Source: an uncultured beta proteobacterium (GTDB taxonomy: Bacteria; Pseudomonadota; Gammaproteobacteria; Burkholderiales; Burkholderiaceae_C). Taken from it: a DNA stretch of 64,000 nucleotides. This document shows positions 28,088 through 38,013 of the stretch, piece after piece; the first letter of the stretch is position 1; the number at the start of each line of letters is the position of its first letter. Both the position numbers and the translations under genes were made by a program. Under the pieces are notes generated by a model, which saw only the letters and a list, made by a program, of their open reading frames with translations, was not told the DNA's origin and searched no databases. The stretch covers positions 41,691-105,690 of the forward strand of contig CAIJRK010000053.1 of the NCBI GenBank assembly GCA_903823025.1, read 5' to 3'.

Positions 28088-30493
28088 TCAAAGGTCGGGC
28101 GTTAGCGTCAAGGTGCTGCGGGTGTTGGCTGTGACATCGGCCTCGCTCAGATGCTGCACCACGTAGCCGCCCGCTATATAAGTTTTGGCCTGGTCTTTGT
28201 AATGCGTATCAAAGAGCACGCCGCTTTGACCAACCGGGTTGATCCCGAGTGCCTTTTCAGGCGCCGCAAAGTCGATCAGGCGGCGCGTTGACGGGCCATA
28301 ACTCACCGCCCAAGGCGCCGGGCCTAGCGTGTAGGACAGGTTATTGGGCACTTCGCGCCCGCCGGGGGCGGCAAAGGGGCCGATGTTGAACAGCTTGTCC
28401 AGCGGTTTTTGGGCCGCTAGCGGGTGGCCGTGCGTCAAGGTGTGGGCTTTGCCCCAGCCCCAGCCGGAAGGGTCTTTACCCAGCGTGGTTTTCAAGTGGT
28501 TGAGGGTGGCCCGCCAGATCTGTTCGAGCGTGTCAGCCTGACTTTCTATGGCGGGCGTGTGGCGGTTATCCCACCAGGGTGAGTGGGCGTTCGCAGCCAA
28601 CCGGGGCAGGGCAAAGTCCAGGGCGCGGGTGTTCAATAGATTTTTAAACTGAACTTCGCCCATTTCGTCCGCCATGGCGCCGTAGGCCAGTTCGTAGAGA
28701 AACTGGGTGAAGAGGGTCGGGGTGACGCTGTTGGCGTCGTAGCTGCCGTTCCATTGCGAGAGGCTTTCCAGCAAGGCCTGCTCCAGCGGGTCGGTGACGC
28801 GCGTAATTAACACCCCAAGCAAGGGCTGAAGGATGCGGGCGCTGTAGCCATTTTGAACATCGAGTTGCACCCGTTGACTGTTTTGGAGGTCCCATGAAAT
28901 ACGCTCGTCGCTCAAAATATCGTTCAAACGCTGGGCACGATCGGGTAGGTTGTAATAACCGGCCACGGGCACACCACTGCGAGGTGTGGGTTGATGGTTA
29001 GCCGAGACGATGTAGCCCCGCGCTGGGTTTTCTTCTTGGGGGTTGTCGCTAAAGCGGTAGAAACCCAGTTTATCGGCGTCGGCGCTGCTGCCGTCCAAAA
29101 TGAAGTTGGGGTTCACGTTGTCGGGACGAATTACCAGCTTGGCCGCCGCCCACCAGCCAATGTCGCCGCCCGCATTGGCCCACACAACGTTCAAGCCAGG
29201 CGCATGGATTTTGCTGGCCGCGCCTCGGGCTTTGGCCAGCGTGTCGGCCCGGTTGAGTTCATAAAACGCCTCCAGTATCGGGTTCTCGCTCTCCAGAAAT
29301 GTCCACCACATCGCCACTGGCGTGGTGCCCAGACTGTCCGCAAAAGCGTCGGTAATGATGGGGCCGTGCGGCGAGCGGCGCAAGGTCAGCTGGACCGGCG
29401 CGGCGCCTTTAACCAGAATAGTTTCCGTGCGGCTTTGCATCGCCACCCACTGACCTTGATACCAGACTTGGTTAGGGTCGCCGGGTTTGGTTTTTTCGGC
29501 GATCAAGTCCATGTCGTCGTTTTGGAACATGGTCACGCTCCAGCCAAATTGGGTGTTGTGACCGAGCAAGGCGGTCGGCGTGAGCGCCTGATGGTGGCCG
29601 TACAACTCGAATCCGGGCGCTGACAGGTGCGCCTCGTACCAGACCGAGGGTGCAGAAAAGCCGACATGGGGGTCGCCCGCCAGCAGCGGCTTGCCGCTCA
29701 CGGTGCGACTGCCCGACAGCGCCCAGGCGTTACTGCCTTCAAATTGCGGTAGACCCGCTGCGGCTAGCGCAGTTTGGCTGAGTTGGGCAATCCGGTTGAG
29801 TTGCTGCCAGACGGGCGGATTCAAAGCGGGTGATGTGCGGGCGGACAACACGCCTTGCGCGTGCCAGTCCAGATCAAAGACGCTTAAATAGTCGGCACCA
29901 AGCTGGTCGCGCACATGGGTCAACGCGGGTTCTGTTTTGAAGGCGGCAGCAAAACTGTAGGCGAGATAACCGGTGACAGCCATCGTGTCTTGGGCGGTAA
30001 AGCGCCGTTTGGGGATGCCCAACAGGTCAAACTCAAGGGGCGAGGGATGCGTGTCCTGGTATTGGTTGATGCCGTCCAGATAAGCATTTAAGGCCTTGGC
30101 AGCTGGGCTTTTCAGGTTCAGTTTGGCGGCCTCGGCCTGCGCGTGCTCGCGGATGCCGAGGGTGCGAAACAAGCGGTCAACGTCGAGCAGTTTTGGCCCC
30201 AGTATTTCGGCGAGTTCACCTTGCGCGAGGCGTCGCACCATTTCCATTTGAAACAGGCGGTCTTGCGCGTGGACGTAGCCCAGCGCGCGGTACATATCGA
30301 GTTCGTTGCCAGCGCGGATGTGCGGCACACCGCGCTCGTCATAACGTACGCTGACAGGCGCTTTAAGATGCGTCAGGATTATTTCCCCGGCGCGTTGTGG
30401 CTGTTTGGTGTAGAGATACCAGGCGGCAGCCGCGAGCGCCATCACGATCAGCGTGGCAAGCAGAAGGGCGGTTATTTTGAGAGTACGTTTCAT
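28088..30493 (-). CDS. Penicillin acylase family protein (Ntn hydrolase)
   Basis: 801 residues with an N-terminal membrane/signal helix (about 7-28). GSNAWALSG places the likely nucleophile at Ser254, where self-cleavage would free the new N-terminus; the alpha chain would be about 225 residues and the beta chain about 548. DPHVGFSAPSVWYEAHL and HTLTHGHPLA are further family marks. Members hydrolyse amides such as acyl-homoserine lactones or beta-lactams; the substrate here is unknown. It lies 15 bases after hpnE, in the same direction. Confidence 0.88.
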   Translation of the reverse strand: MKRTLKITALLLATLIVMALAAAAWYLYTKQPQRAGEIILTHLKAPVSVRYDERGVPHIRAGNELDMYRALGYVHAQDRLFQMEMVRRLAQGELAEILGPKLLDVDRLFRTLGIREHAQAEAAKLNLKSPAAKALNAYLDGINQYQDTHPSPLEFDLLGIPKRRFTAQDTMAVTGYLAYSFAAAFKTEPALTHVRDQLGADYLSVFDLDWHAQGVLSARTSPALNPPVWQQLNRIAQLSQTALAAAGLPQFEGSNAWALSGSRTVSGKPLLAGDPHVGFSAPSVWYEAHLSAPGFELYGHHQALTPTALLGHNTQFGWSVTMFQNDDMDLIAEKTKPGDPNQVWYQGQWVAMQSRTETILVKGAAPVQLTLRRSPHGPIITDAFADSLGTTPVAMWWTFLESENPILEAFYELNRADTLAKARGAASKIHAPGLNVVWANAGGDIGWWAAAKLVIRPDNVNPNFILDGSSADADKLGFYRFSDNPQEENPARGYIVSANHQPTPRSGVPVAGYYNLPDRAQRLNDILSDERISWDLQNSQRVQLDVQNGYSARILQPLLGVLITRVTDPLEQALLESLSQWNGSYDANSVTPTLFTQFLYELAYGAMADEMGEVQFKNLLNTRALDFALPRLAANAHSPWWDNRHTPAIESQADTLEQIWRATLNHLKTTLGKDPSGWGWGKAHTLTHGHPLAAQKPLDKLFNIGPFAAPGGREVPNNLSYTLGPAPWAVSYGPSTRRLIDFAAPEKALGINPVGQSGVLFDTHYKDQAKTYIAGGYVVQHLSEADVTANTRSTLTLTPDL

Positions 30494-30508
30494 CGGGCCA
30501 TTGGGTGT

Positions 30509-31846
30509 TTAGTGCGGGTTGATAGAAAAGGTTTGATCAGTCATCAAGCACGCTTTGGCGGCGGTTAAGCCGCTCATAATCGCGCCCTCTAGCGTGGCCG
30601 GATAGGGGCCATCCAGATAATCGCCGCAAGCCACCAGTCCGGCGACGATGGTCTGGGCTGGACGCTGCAAACCGGGCGTGCAGGCAAAGGTGGCGCGCTT
30701 TTCAACGACGGTTTGAACGGCTTGCAACGAGAGGCTGAGTTGCTTTTGGGCTTGAATGAGGACTTGGGCTTGCAAGACTTCGCGCTCACCTGTGCTGGCG
30801 CTGATGACAAAGGCCAGCAGTCCTGGGGGGCCGCCGAGTTGCCCCCGGTCGAACACAAATTGAGCGGGGGCAGGGGCGGTTTTGGCGTCGCCAGTGTGGC
30901 CGCGCAAGGTCAACATCGGATGCGCCAATGTGACGCCCCGGCCCCAGCCGTAAACGGTGGTGATGGCTTCAAACGACAGGGCGCGGGCGGTGCGAACCCA
31001 ATTCTGTATTTTTTCGGCATGGCCAGCGTTCGTGATCAAGGCGCTGCTTTCAAGCACGCGGGCTGATTCTGAAGCGCTGGCGGCCAGGATGACGGCATCA
31101 AATAGTTCACCATTCACTTGCCACTGTCCGTCTTGTTGGGAGAGGGTGTTCACCCGGGTGCCCAGCCGTATTTCTCCGCCTTGTTGCGTGAGCCAGCGGG
31201 CGGCGGCGTCAGGAAAAAGTGCCGAGAGATCAACCCGGGGCAACAACAAATTAGCGCCGCCCTGGACGCCAAACAACGCATCTTTCAGAACCCTCAAAAA
31301 GACTTGGCCGCTGGCGCGATCAGACGGCGTATTAAGTGCAGACACGCACAGCGGCTCAATCAGTTGATCCAGCACGCGAGGGCTTAAACCTTGGCACAGT
31401 TGGGCCACGGACAAGGCCGCATCACACTGAAAACGACGCCATTGCCAGCCGGTCGCGGCCCGCAACAGCGACCCTTTGTCTGCCAGCGTCCAGCCGCGCG
31501 CCGTGGCGATACCGGCCAAAGCGTCCAGCGGCGTGGGCCAGTTGGGAAATTGCACGCCTTGACCGTCGGGCGATAACAAGGTCATCGGCAAGCGCTGCAG
31601 CGCGGTGGCGGGCGACACGCCGACGAATTGCATCAGGCGCAGGGTTTCGGTGTAGGCGCCAATCAGAATGTGCTGACCGTTGTCCAGCGTGACGGGTGTG
31701 CCGTCGGGCAAACGGCTGTTGACGGCTCTGGCCCGACCGCCCAAGGTGCGCGAGGCTTCAAAAACAATGGCGTGATGGCCGACCCGTGTCGCCTCGACCG
31801 CAGCGGCCATCCCGGCCCAACCGGCGCCAATGAGGGCAATTTTCAT
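30509..31846 (-). CDS. hpnE: Hydroxysqualene dehydroxylase (squalene-associated FAD desaturase)
   Basis: 445 residues from the ATG at 31846, overlapping the hpnD stop by 4 bases. The FAD loop IALIGAGWAGMAAAVEA is at the extreme N-terminus, followed by VFEASRTLGGRARAV. The C-terminal FAD contact region is CGDYLDGPYPATLEGAIMSGL. In characterised systems HpnE reduces hydroxysqualene from HpnD to squalene. The order hpnC-hpnD-hpnE supports the call. Confidence 0.92.
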   Translation of the reverse strand: MKIALIGAGWAGMAAAVEATRVGHHAIVFEASRTLGGRARAVNSRLPDGTPVTLDNGQHILIGAYTETLRLMQFVGVSPATALQRLPMTLLSPDGQGVQFPNWPTPLDALAGIATARGWTLADKGSLLRAATGWQWRRFQCDAALSVAQLCQGLSPRVLDQLIEPLCVSALNTPSDRASGQVFLRVLKDALFGVQGGANLLLPRVDLSALFPDAAARWLTQQGGEIRLGTRVNTLSQQDGQWQVNGELFDAVILAASASESARVLESSALITNAGHAEKIQNWVRTARALSFEAITTVYGWGRGVTLAHPMLTLRGHTGDAKTAPAPAQFVFDRGQLGGPPGLLAFVISASTGEREVLQAQVLIQAQKQLSLSLQAVQTVVEKRATFACTPGLQRPAQTIVAGLVACGDYLDGPYPATLEGAIMSGLTAAKACLMTDQTFSINPH

Positions 31847-32676
31847 CCGAAAGCTTGGACTTTCCAGGCCAGCCACAGCTTACGCAAAGGCGTGAGACTG
31901 ACGCGCTGGTGCAGCACCTGAAAGTTGTCGCGTTCAATTTCGTTGAGCAAGGCGCGGTAGATGCTGGCCATCATGAGTCCCGGCTTTTGGGCGCGGCGGT
32001 CAGCGGGCACCAGCAAAGCCAAGGCTTCGTCGTACAGACCTTGGGCACGGTCTGCCTGAAACTTCATGAGGGCGGTGAAGCGGTCCGAATACGTGCGTTG
32101 AAGAATTTCATTGGCCTTGACATCAAACCGTTGCAAGTCGTTCATCGGCAGATAGATGCGCCCGCGCAACGCGTCTTCACCAACGTCCCGGATGATGTTG
32201 GTGAGCTGTAAGGCCTGACCTAGTTTGTGTGCGTAGGCGGTGGTTTGCGGCTGGGTTTGACCAAAGATGTTGGCGGCCACTTCGCCCACAATGCCCGCCA
32301 CCAAATGACAGTAGCGTTGCAAACCGGGGTAGTCGAGGTAGCGGGTTTGCGATAAATCCATCTGACAACCTTCAATAATGGCTTGCAGATGACGTTCTTC
32401 AATGGCGTAGTCGGCCACCAGCGGCATCAGCGCCTGCATCACCGGGTGACTGGGTTGACCGGCAAACGACTTGGCAACCTCTGATTGCCACCAGGCCAGT
32501 TTGGTGGCGGCGACACCGGGGTCGATCATGTCGTCCACCACGTCATCGACCTCGCGGCAAAAAGCGTAAAACGCGGTGACGGCGGCGCGCCGGGGCTTGG
32601 GTAAAAACAAAAAAGCGTAATAAAAGCTGCTGCCTGAGGCAACTGCTTTTTGCTGGACGTAGTCTTGTGGCGTCAT
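31843..32676 (-). CDS. hpnD: Presqualene diphosphate synthase
   Basis: 277 residues, squalene/phytoene synthase family. The two aspartate-rich motifs are FCREVDDVVDD and TNIIRDVGEDALRGRIYLP. HpnD condenses two farnesyl diphosphates to presqualene diphosphate, which HpnC converts to hydroxysqualene. It lies 27 bases after hpnC and overlaps hpnE by 4 bases. Confidence 0.92.
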   Translation of the reverse strand: MTPQDYVQQKAVASGSSFYYAFLFLPKPRRAAVTAFYAFCREVDDVVDDMIDPGVAATKLAWWQSEVAKSFAGQPSHPVMQALMPLVADYAIEERHLQAIIEGCQMDLSQTRYLDYPGLQRYCHLVAGIVGEVAANIFGQTQPQTTAYAHKLGQALQLTNIIRDVGEDALRGRIYLPMNDLQRFDVKANEILQRTYSDRFTALMKFQADRAQGLYDEALALLVPADRRAQKPGLMMASIYRALLNEIERDNFQVLHQRVSLTPLRKLWLAWKVQAFG

Positions 32677-32703
32677 GTGTTGTGTAGGTTGAATCGGCTA
32701 AGT

Positions 32704-33567
32704 TTAAACAGAGTGCATACGCCAGGCCCGCCACAGCAAAATTGGGCTATCCCGCAACCCTAGCTTCGGACGTGTCCGCCAGGTTTCATGGTTCATGGCC
32801 TCAATCTTGTCCAGAATGCGCAGACCGCCTTGCACGACTAGGCGCAACTCCCACCCCGCACGTCCCGGGATGCGACACGCCAGCGGCGCGCCTGCCTGCA
32901 TCAGGGCGCGTGCGCTGCGGGTGTAGGCAGCGATTAGTTGTGTGGCGTTGACACAGGCGCGGTTGGTTTGCAAATCAGCGTCTTGCACGGCGTGCTGTTG
33001 CATGGCTTGCACGGTGGTGTACCAGCGCGCGCGGGGCGCATCCACACTCACATCCTGCCAAAAATTGATCAGCTGCAGCGCACTACAAATCTGGTCACTT
33101 TGTGTGAGCGAGACGGCATCCTGGATGCCGTAAAGATGCAGCAACAAGCGCCCCACCGGATTAGCCGAGCGGGTGCAGTAGTCGAGTAACTCGGCATCGT
33201 TTTGGTAGCGGCGCTGGTCGGCGGTGAAACGCACGTCTTGCGCAAAGACGTCCAGCAGTTGAGCCAGCAAAGGCGTCGGCAGTTGGAAATCACGTAACAC
33301 GCGCCCTAACGGGTCAAAGACACCGGGCCAGCGACCGCTGTGAGGCTGACCGCTAGCCAAGGCTTGTAAGTCACGATTGAAATGGTCGAGGTCGGCCAGT
33401 CGTTCGGCACTGGACGCATCCCCTTCATCGGCGATGTCATCGGCGGTGCGGGCAAACCCGTAAATGGCGGCAATGGCCGGTCGCAAATGGGGCGGACACA
33501 ACCAGGAGGCAACGGGAAAGTTCTCGTAATGGTCGGCAGCCGGGGGGGGTAAATCAGTTTTTGTCAC
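32704..33567 (-). CDS. hpnC: Hydroxysqualene synthase (HpnC)
   Basis: 287 residues, paralogous to HpnD. The motifs are FARTADDIADEGD and QLINFWQDVSVDAPRARWY. The start codon is GTG at 33567, with no clear ribosome site. It is the first gene of the squalene operon; no squalene-hopene cyclase is in the window, so the fate of squalene (hopanoids or membrane squalene) is open. Confidence 0.9.
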   Translation of the reverse strand: MTKTDLPPPAADHYENFPVASWLCPPHLRPAIAAIYGFARTADDIADEGDASSAERLADLDHFNRDLQALASGQPHSGRWPGVFDPLGRVLRDFQLPTPLLAQLLDVFAQDVRFTADQRRYQNDAELLDYCTRSANPVGRLLLHLYGIQDAVSLTQSDQICSALQLINFWQDVSVDAPRARWYTTVQAMQQHAVQDADLQTNRACVNATQLIAAYTRSARALMQAGAPLACRIPGRAGWELRLVVQGGLRILDKIEAMNHETWRTRPKLGLRDSPILLWRAWRMHSV

Positions 33568-33622
33568 GTTTTAAAAGCAAGGGCAATAAATTGTTGGGGA
33601 TGTCGTTGCGATTCAATCTAAA

Positions 33623-33646
33623 ATTAATAACCATTTGGTCATTAAT
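33623..33646. promoter_or_regulatory. Inverted repeat, probable operator of the RND efflux operon
   Basis: The 24-bp repeat has the form ATTAAT-n-ACCA-tt-TGGT-n-ATTAAT: 10 of 12 positions pair. It lies 24 bases upstream of the adaptor start at 33670 and about 56 bases from the divergent hpnC start. Its size and symmetry match TetR-type operators, but no regulator gene adjoins it. Confidence 0.6.
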
Positions 33647-33669
33647 TTAAATTCTGTGTCTTTGGGGCG

Positions 33670-34773
33670 ATGCCTGTCATGAATCCTGTCAAGTTTATTA
33701 AGTCAATTAACGCCGGACTATGGCCTTTGGCGGCGGTGTTGCTGCTGGCCGGTTGTACCAAACCCGTCCCGCTTGCCGAGCCGGTGCGCGCCGTCAAAGT
33801 GATCACTGTGGGATGGCAGAGTATGCAGTCTGGCACTGAGTTTGCGGGCGAGGTTCGCGCCCGTGTCGAGTCGCGACTGGGTTTTCGGGTCAGCGGCAAG
33901 CTGATGGCGCGCTTGGTCGAGTTGGGTCAACACGTCCAAGCCGGTCAAGTGCTGGCGCAACTGGACCCACAAGATTACCAACTGGCCGCCGATGCCGCAG
34001 GCGCCCAAGTGAGCGCGGCCTTGACGAACCGTGACTTGGCTGCAGCCGACTTCAAACGCTACCAAGCCTTGAAAGATCAAAACTTCATCAGTGGCGCTGA
34101 GTTGGAGCGCCGAGGCGCCACCTTGAAAGCTGCCCAAGCGCAGCTTCAGCAGGCTCAGGCACAAAAATCGGAGCAGGGCAATCAGGTGGGTTACGCCACG
34201 CTGGTAAGCGCCGTAGCGGGCGTCGTCACCGCCGTTGAGGCGGAGCCGGGACAGGTGGTCGCCGCAGGCACGCCCATCCTTCGTGTGGCGCAAGATGGCC
34301 CGCGCGATGTGGTGTTTTCAGTGCCGGAGGATAAGGTGGCCGCCATCAAGTCCGGCGCCGAGATGACGGTGCGGGTCTGGGCTTCGGGCCTCTTGCTCAA
34401 GGGCGTTGTGCGCGAAGTCTCGGCCAGCGCTGACCCGGTGACCCGCACTTTTAGCGTGAAATTGGCGCTGCCGGTGCAAGAGACTCCCGCGTTGGGCACC
34501 ACCGTGTCGGTGCTGGCGCCCTTGCGGCAACGCCCTGCTGAACCGGTCATCAAGTTGCCCACCAGCGCCTTGCGCCAGGAGGGCAAGTCAACCGCTGTTT
34601 GGGTGCTTGACCCAGCCACGCTGACCGTCAAACTGCAAGGGGTGCAGATTGCCACGGCAGATGGCAATGAGGTCGTGATTGCGAGCGGTTTGACGCCGGG
34701 TCTGCAAGTGGTGGTCGCCGGTGTGCATGTGCTGTCGCCCGGTCAAAAGGTCACTATTTACAAAGAAGAGTGA
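33670..34773 (+). CDS. RND efflux periplasmic adaptor lipoprotein
   Basis: 367 residues. The lipobox LLAGC puts the lipidated cysteine at residue 29. The adaptor order is visible: a barrel-sandwich half-motif (RLGFRVSGKLMARLVELGQHVQAGQVLAQLDP), an alpha-helical hairpin (about 105-165), the second lipoyl half (VTAVEAEPGQVVAAGTPILRVAQ) and beta-barrel and membrane-proximal domains. It joins the inner-membrane pump (next gene, 7 bases on) to an outer-membrane channel not encoded here. Confidence 0.92.
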   Translation: MPVMNPVKFIKSINAGLWPLAAVLLLAGCTKPVPLAEPVRAVKVITVGWQSMQSGTEFAGEVRARVESRLGFRVSGKLMARLVELGQHVQAGQVLAQLDPQDYQLAADAAGAQVSAALTNRDLAAADFKRYQALKDQNFISGAELERRGATLKAAQAQLQQAQAQKSEQGNQVGYATLVSAVAGVVTAVEAEPGQVVAAGTPILRVAQDGPRDVVFSVPEDKVAAIKSGAEMTVRVWASGLLLKGVVREVSASADPVTRTFSVKLALPVQETPALGTTVSVLAPLRQRPAEPVIKLPTSALRQEGKSTAVWVLDPATLTVKLQGVQIATADGNEVVIASGLTPGLQVVVAGVHVLSPGQKVTIYKEE

Positions 34774-34780
34774 GACGGTG

Positions 34781-37700
34781 ATGAACCAAGATCAACCCAA
34801 ACCGGGTTTTAACCTTTCCAAATGGGCGCTCGATCATGCCGCGCTGACCCGTTATTTAATGATCGTCTTGATGCTGCTGGGCCTGGCGGCTTACTTTCAG
34901 TTGGGGCAGGACGAAGACCCACCGTTTACCTTTCGCGTGATGGTGGTGCGCACTTATTGGCCGGGCGCCACCGCGCAACAAGTCGCCGAGCAGGTGACCT
35001 CCAAAATCGAGCGCGCCTTGCAAGAGGTGCCCTACGCCGACAAAATCCGCAGCTATTCCAAGCCTGGCGAATCACAAATTATTTTTCAGGTTAAAGACTC
35101 GTCCAAAGCCAGCGAGGTCGCTAATCTTTGGTACAGCGTGCGGAAAAAAGTGGGGGATATGCAGGGCACGCTGCCCGCCCATGTGCAAGGTCCCTTTTTT
35201 AACGATGACTTTGGTGATGTGTTTGGCGTGATCTACGCCTTGGAAGGTGAGGGTTTTAACTATGCCGAACTCAAAACTTTGGCGGATAACGTGCGCCAGG
35301 AACTGTTGCGTGTGTCCGATGTCGCCAAGGTGGAGCTGTTCGGGCAGCAAGATGAGAAGCTGTATGTCGAAATTTCCCAAAAGCGTCTGGCACAACTCGG
35401 GTTGGATTTGAATCAAGTGTTGGCGCAGTTGGGCCAGCAAAACGCGGTGGAATCAGCCGGGGCCGTACAGACGCCGCTGGATGTGGTGCAGGTGCGCGTG
35501 GCGGGACAGTTCAACACGCTTGATGAACTGAAAGCGATGCCGATTCGCGGCGCCGGGTATGGGGTCGAGACGCGCGCCGCCAGCCAGCAATTGCGACTTG
35601 GCGATATTGCCACCATCACGCGCGGTTATGTGGATCCGCCTACCGTCAAGGTCCGCCATCAGGGTCGTGAAGTCATCGCGTTGGGCGTCTCAATGGCCAA
35701 AGGAGGCGACATTATTGCGTTGGGCAAAGCGCTGAAAGAGGTCACGCACGGCATCGAAAGAAGTCTGCCGCTGGGCGTTAATCTGGTGCAGTTACAAGAC
35801 CAGCCGCAATCGGTGGCGAAGTCGGTCAACGAGTTTGTCGGTGTTCTGATTGAGGCGGTACTAATTGTGCTGGCGGTGAGTTTTATTGCGCTCGGCTTTC
35901 ATCGGCGCCCCGGCCAGCATCCGCTTTGGAAGCGCTGGACGATTGATATGCGTCCGGGTCTGGTGGTGGGGATCACGATTCCGCTGGTGTTGGCCGTGAC
36001 CTTTTTAGCCATGCATTTCTGGGGCATTGGCTTGCACAAAATCTCGTTGGGTTCGCTCATCATCGCCCTGGGTTTGCTGGTGGACGATGCCATTATTTCG
36101 GTCGAGATGATGGTGCGCAAGCTGGAAGAAGGCTACGACAAAGTGCGCGCTGCCACCTTCGCTTATGAAATTACGGCCATGCCCATGTTGACGGGCACCT
36201 TGATTACAGCAGCGGGCTTTTTGCCTATTGGCATGGCGCGCTCCACGGTGGGAGAGTACACCTTTGCCATTTTTGCGGTGACCGTGATCGCGCTGGTGTT
36301 GAGCTGGCTGGTTTCGGTGTACTTTGTGCCCTATCTGGGTACTTTGCTGCTTAAGGAAAAACATAAAGCCGTTGAAGGCAGTGCGCATCAGGGGCATTTT
36401 GATACGCCGTTTTATAACTTTTTCCGTCGTGCGGTCAATGCTTGTGTGCAGCACCGCTGGCTGACCATTGGCGTCATGCTGCTAACTTTTGCCTTGGGCA
36501 TTGTGGGCATGGGCCGCGTCCAGCAACAGTTTTTTCCGGATTCCATACGGCCTGAAATTCTGGTGGATATCTGGTTTCCGGAGGGCACCTCGTTTGCGGC
36601 TAACCAGTTAACGTCCAAGCGTTTGGAGGCACGCCTCATGCGCGAGGCAGGCGTTGAAACGGTCAGCACTTGGGTTGGCTCGGGCGTGCCGCGTTTTTAC
36701 TTACCCCTAGATCAGATATTTCCGCAAAGCAATGTGTCGCAATTCATCATCGTGCCGCAGGATTTAGAGCGGCGGGAGTTGCTTCGCCTTAAGTTGCCTG
36801 GCTTGCTGGCGACGGAATTTCCGGAGGTGCGCGGGCGCGTCAAACTCTTGCCCAACGGGCCGCCGGTGCCGTTTCCGGTGCAGTTTCGCGTGGTGGGTCT
36901 TGATCCGCTGCTGCTGCGCGAGCGTGCCGACGAAGTCAAAGCCGTTTTGCGCGCCAGCGCCAACACCCGAGGCGTCAACGACAACTGGAACGAGTCGGTC
37001 AAAGTGATGCGCCTTGAAGTTGATCAAGCCAAAGCGCGGGCGCTGGGCGTCACCAGTCAATCCATTGCCCAAGCGGCACGAACGATGCTGTCGGGTGCCA
37101 CAGTAGGCCAGTTCCGCGAGGGCGACCAGCTCATTGATATTGTGCTGCGTCAGCCGCTTGCCGAGCGCAACGCCATCACGGATATTGGCAACGCCTACCT
37201 GCCCACGGCGTCCGGACGCTCAATTCCGTTAACGCAAATTGCCAAACCCGTCTTTGCCTGGGAGCCTGGCGTGATGTGGCGTGAAAACCGCGATTACGCC
37301 ATCACGGTTCAAAGCGATGTGGTGGAGGGCTTGCAAGGCGCGACGGTAACCAATCAGTTGCGTCCTGCCTTGAATGCGCTGGAGGCGCAGTGGCAGGCCG
37401 CCGGTCAAAGCGGCTACCGCATTGAAGTAGCCGGGGCGGTGGAGGAGAGCGCCAAAGGCTCGGCCTCCATCGTGGCGGGTGTTCCCCTCATGCTGTTCAT
37501 TATTTTCACTTTGTTAATGTTGCAGTTGCACAGCTTTAGTCGCGCCGTGTTGGTTTTTTTGACTGGTCCGATGGGCATTGCAGGAGTGGCGGGCGCTTTG
37601 CTGCTGCTCAACCGTCCCTTTGGCTTTGTCGCCTTGCTGGGCGTGATTGCCTTGATGGGGATGATTCAACGCAACGCCGTGATTTTGATTGACCAAATTG

Positions 37701-37957
37701 AACAAGACCGGGCTAAAGGCGTGCCCGCTTGGGAGGCGATTGTGGAATCCACCGTGCGCCGGGCGCGTCCCATTGTGTTGACCGCTGCCGCCGCCGTATT
37801 AGCCATGATTCCTTTGTCGCGCTCGGTTTTTTGGGGGCCGATGGCGGTGGCGATCATGGGCGGACTGGTGGTCGGTACCGTGCTGACGCTGTTGGCTTTG
37901 CCAGCCATGTATGCCGCTTGGTTCAAAGTTAAGAAAGAGCAGCCCGCAGCAGGTTAA
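34781..37957 (+). CDS. RND-family efflux pump, inner-membrane subunit
   Basis: 1058 residues from the ATG at 34781; the ribosome site lies in the end of the adaptor gene. Twelve membrane helices in the usual 1+5+1+5 pattern, with two large periplasmic loops. The proton-relay aspartates are in GLLVDDAIISVEMM (helix 4), and FGFVALLGVIALMGMIQRNAVILIDQI marks the second half. It belongs to the AcrB-like superfamily branch with short, metal- or solvent-type pumps; the substrate is not readable from sequence. Confidence 0.92.
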   Translation: MNQDQPKPGFNLSKWALDHAALTRYLMIVLMLLGLAAYFQLGQDEDPPFTFRVMVVRTYWPGATAQQVAEQVTSKIERALQEVPYADKIRSYSKPGESQIIFQVKDSSKASEVANLWYSVRKKVGDMQGTLPAHVQGPFFNDDFGDVFGVIYALEGEGFNYAELKTLADNVRQELLRVSDVAKVELFGQQDEKLYVEISQKRLAQLGLDLNQVLAQLGQQNAVESAGAVQTPLDVVQVRVAGQFNTLDELKAMPIRGAGYGVETRAASQQLRLGDIATITRGYVDPPTVKVRHQGREVIALGVSMAKGGDIIALGKALKEVTHGIERSLPLGVNLVQLQDQPQSVAKSVNEFVGVLIEAVLIVLAVSFIALGFHRRPGQHPLWKRWTIDMRPGLVVGITIPLVLAVTFLAMHFWGIGLHKISLGSLIIALGLLVDDAIISVEMMVRKLEEGYDKVRAATFAYEITAMPMLTGTLITAAGFLPIGMARSTVGEYTFAIFAVTVIALVLSWLVSVYFVPYLGTLLLKEKHKAVEGSAHQGHFDTPFYNFFRRAVNACVQHRWLTIGVMLLTFALGIVGMGRVQQQFFPDSIRPEILVDIWFPEGTSFAANQLTSKRLEARLMREAGVETVSTWVGSGVPRFYLPLDQIFPQSNVSQFIIVPQDLERRELLRLKLPGLLATEFPEVRGRVKLLPNGPPVPFPVQFRVVGLDPLLLRERADEVKAVLRASANTRGVNDNWNESVKVMRLEVDQAKARALGVTSQSIAQAARTMLSGATVGQFREGDQLIDIVLRQPLAERNAITDIGNAYLPTASGRSIPLTQIAKPVFAWEPGVMWRENRDYAITVQSDVVEGLQGATVTNQLRPALNALEAQWQAAGQSGYRIEVAGAVEESAKGSASIVAGVPLMLFIIFTLLMLQLHSFSRAVLVFLTGPMGIAGVAGALLLLNRPFGFVALLGVIALMGMIQRNAVILIDQIEQDRAKGVPAWEAIVESTVRRARPIVLTAAAAVLAMIPLSRSVFWGPMAVAIMGGLVVGTVLTLLALPAMYAAWFKVKKEQPAAG

Positions 37958-37980
37958 AATAACCGACTAACCAATTTTTT

Positions 37981-38013
37981 GGGGTGGTTTTCAAACCGCC
38001 CCTTCTGTTTTTT
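37981..38013 (+). terminator. Terminator of the RND efflux operon
   Basis: GGGGTGGTTT and AAACCGCCCC form a 10-bp stem (one G-T pair), followed by TTCTGTTTTTT. It abuts the first base of tRNA-Leu, so it insulates the tRNA from the pump operon. Confidence 0.75.
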
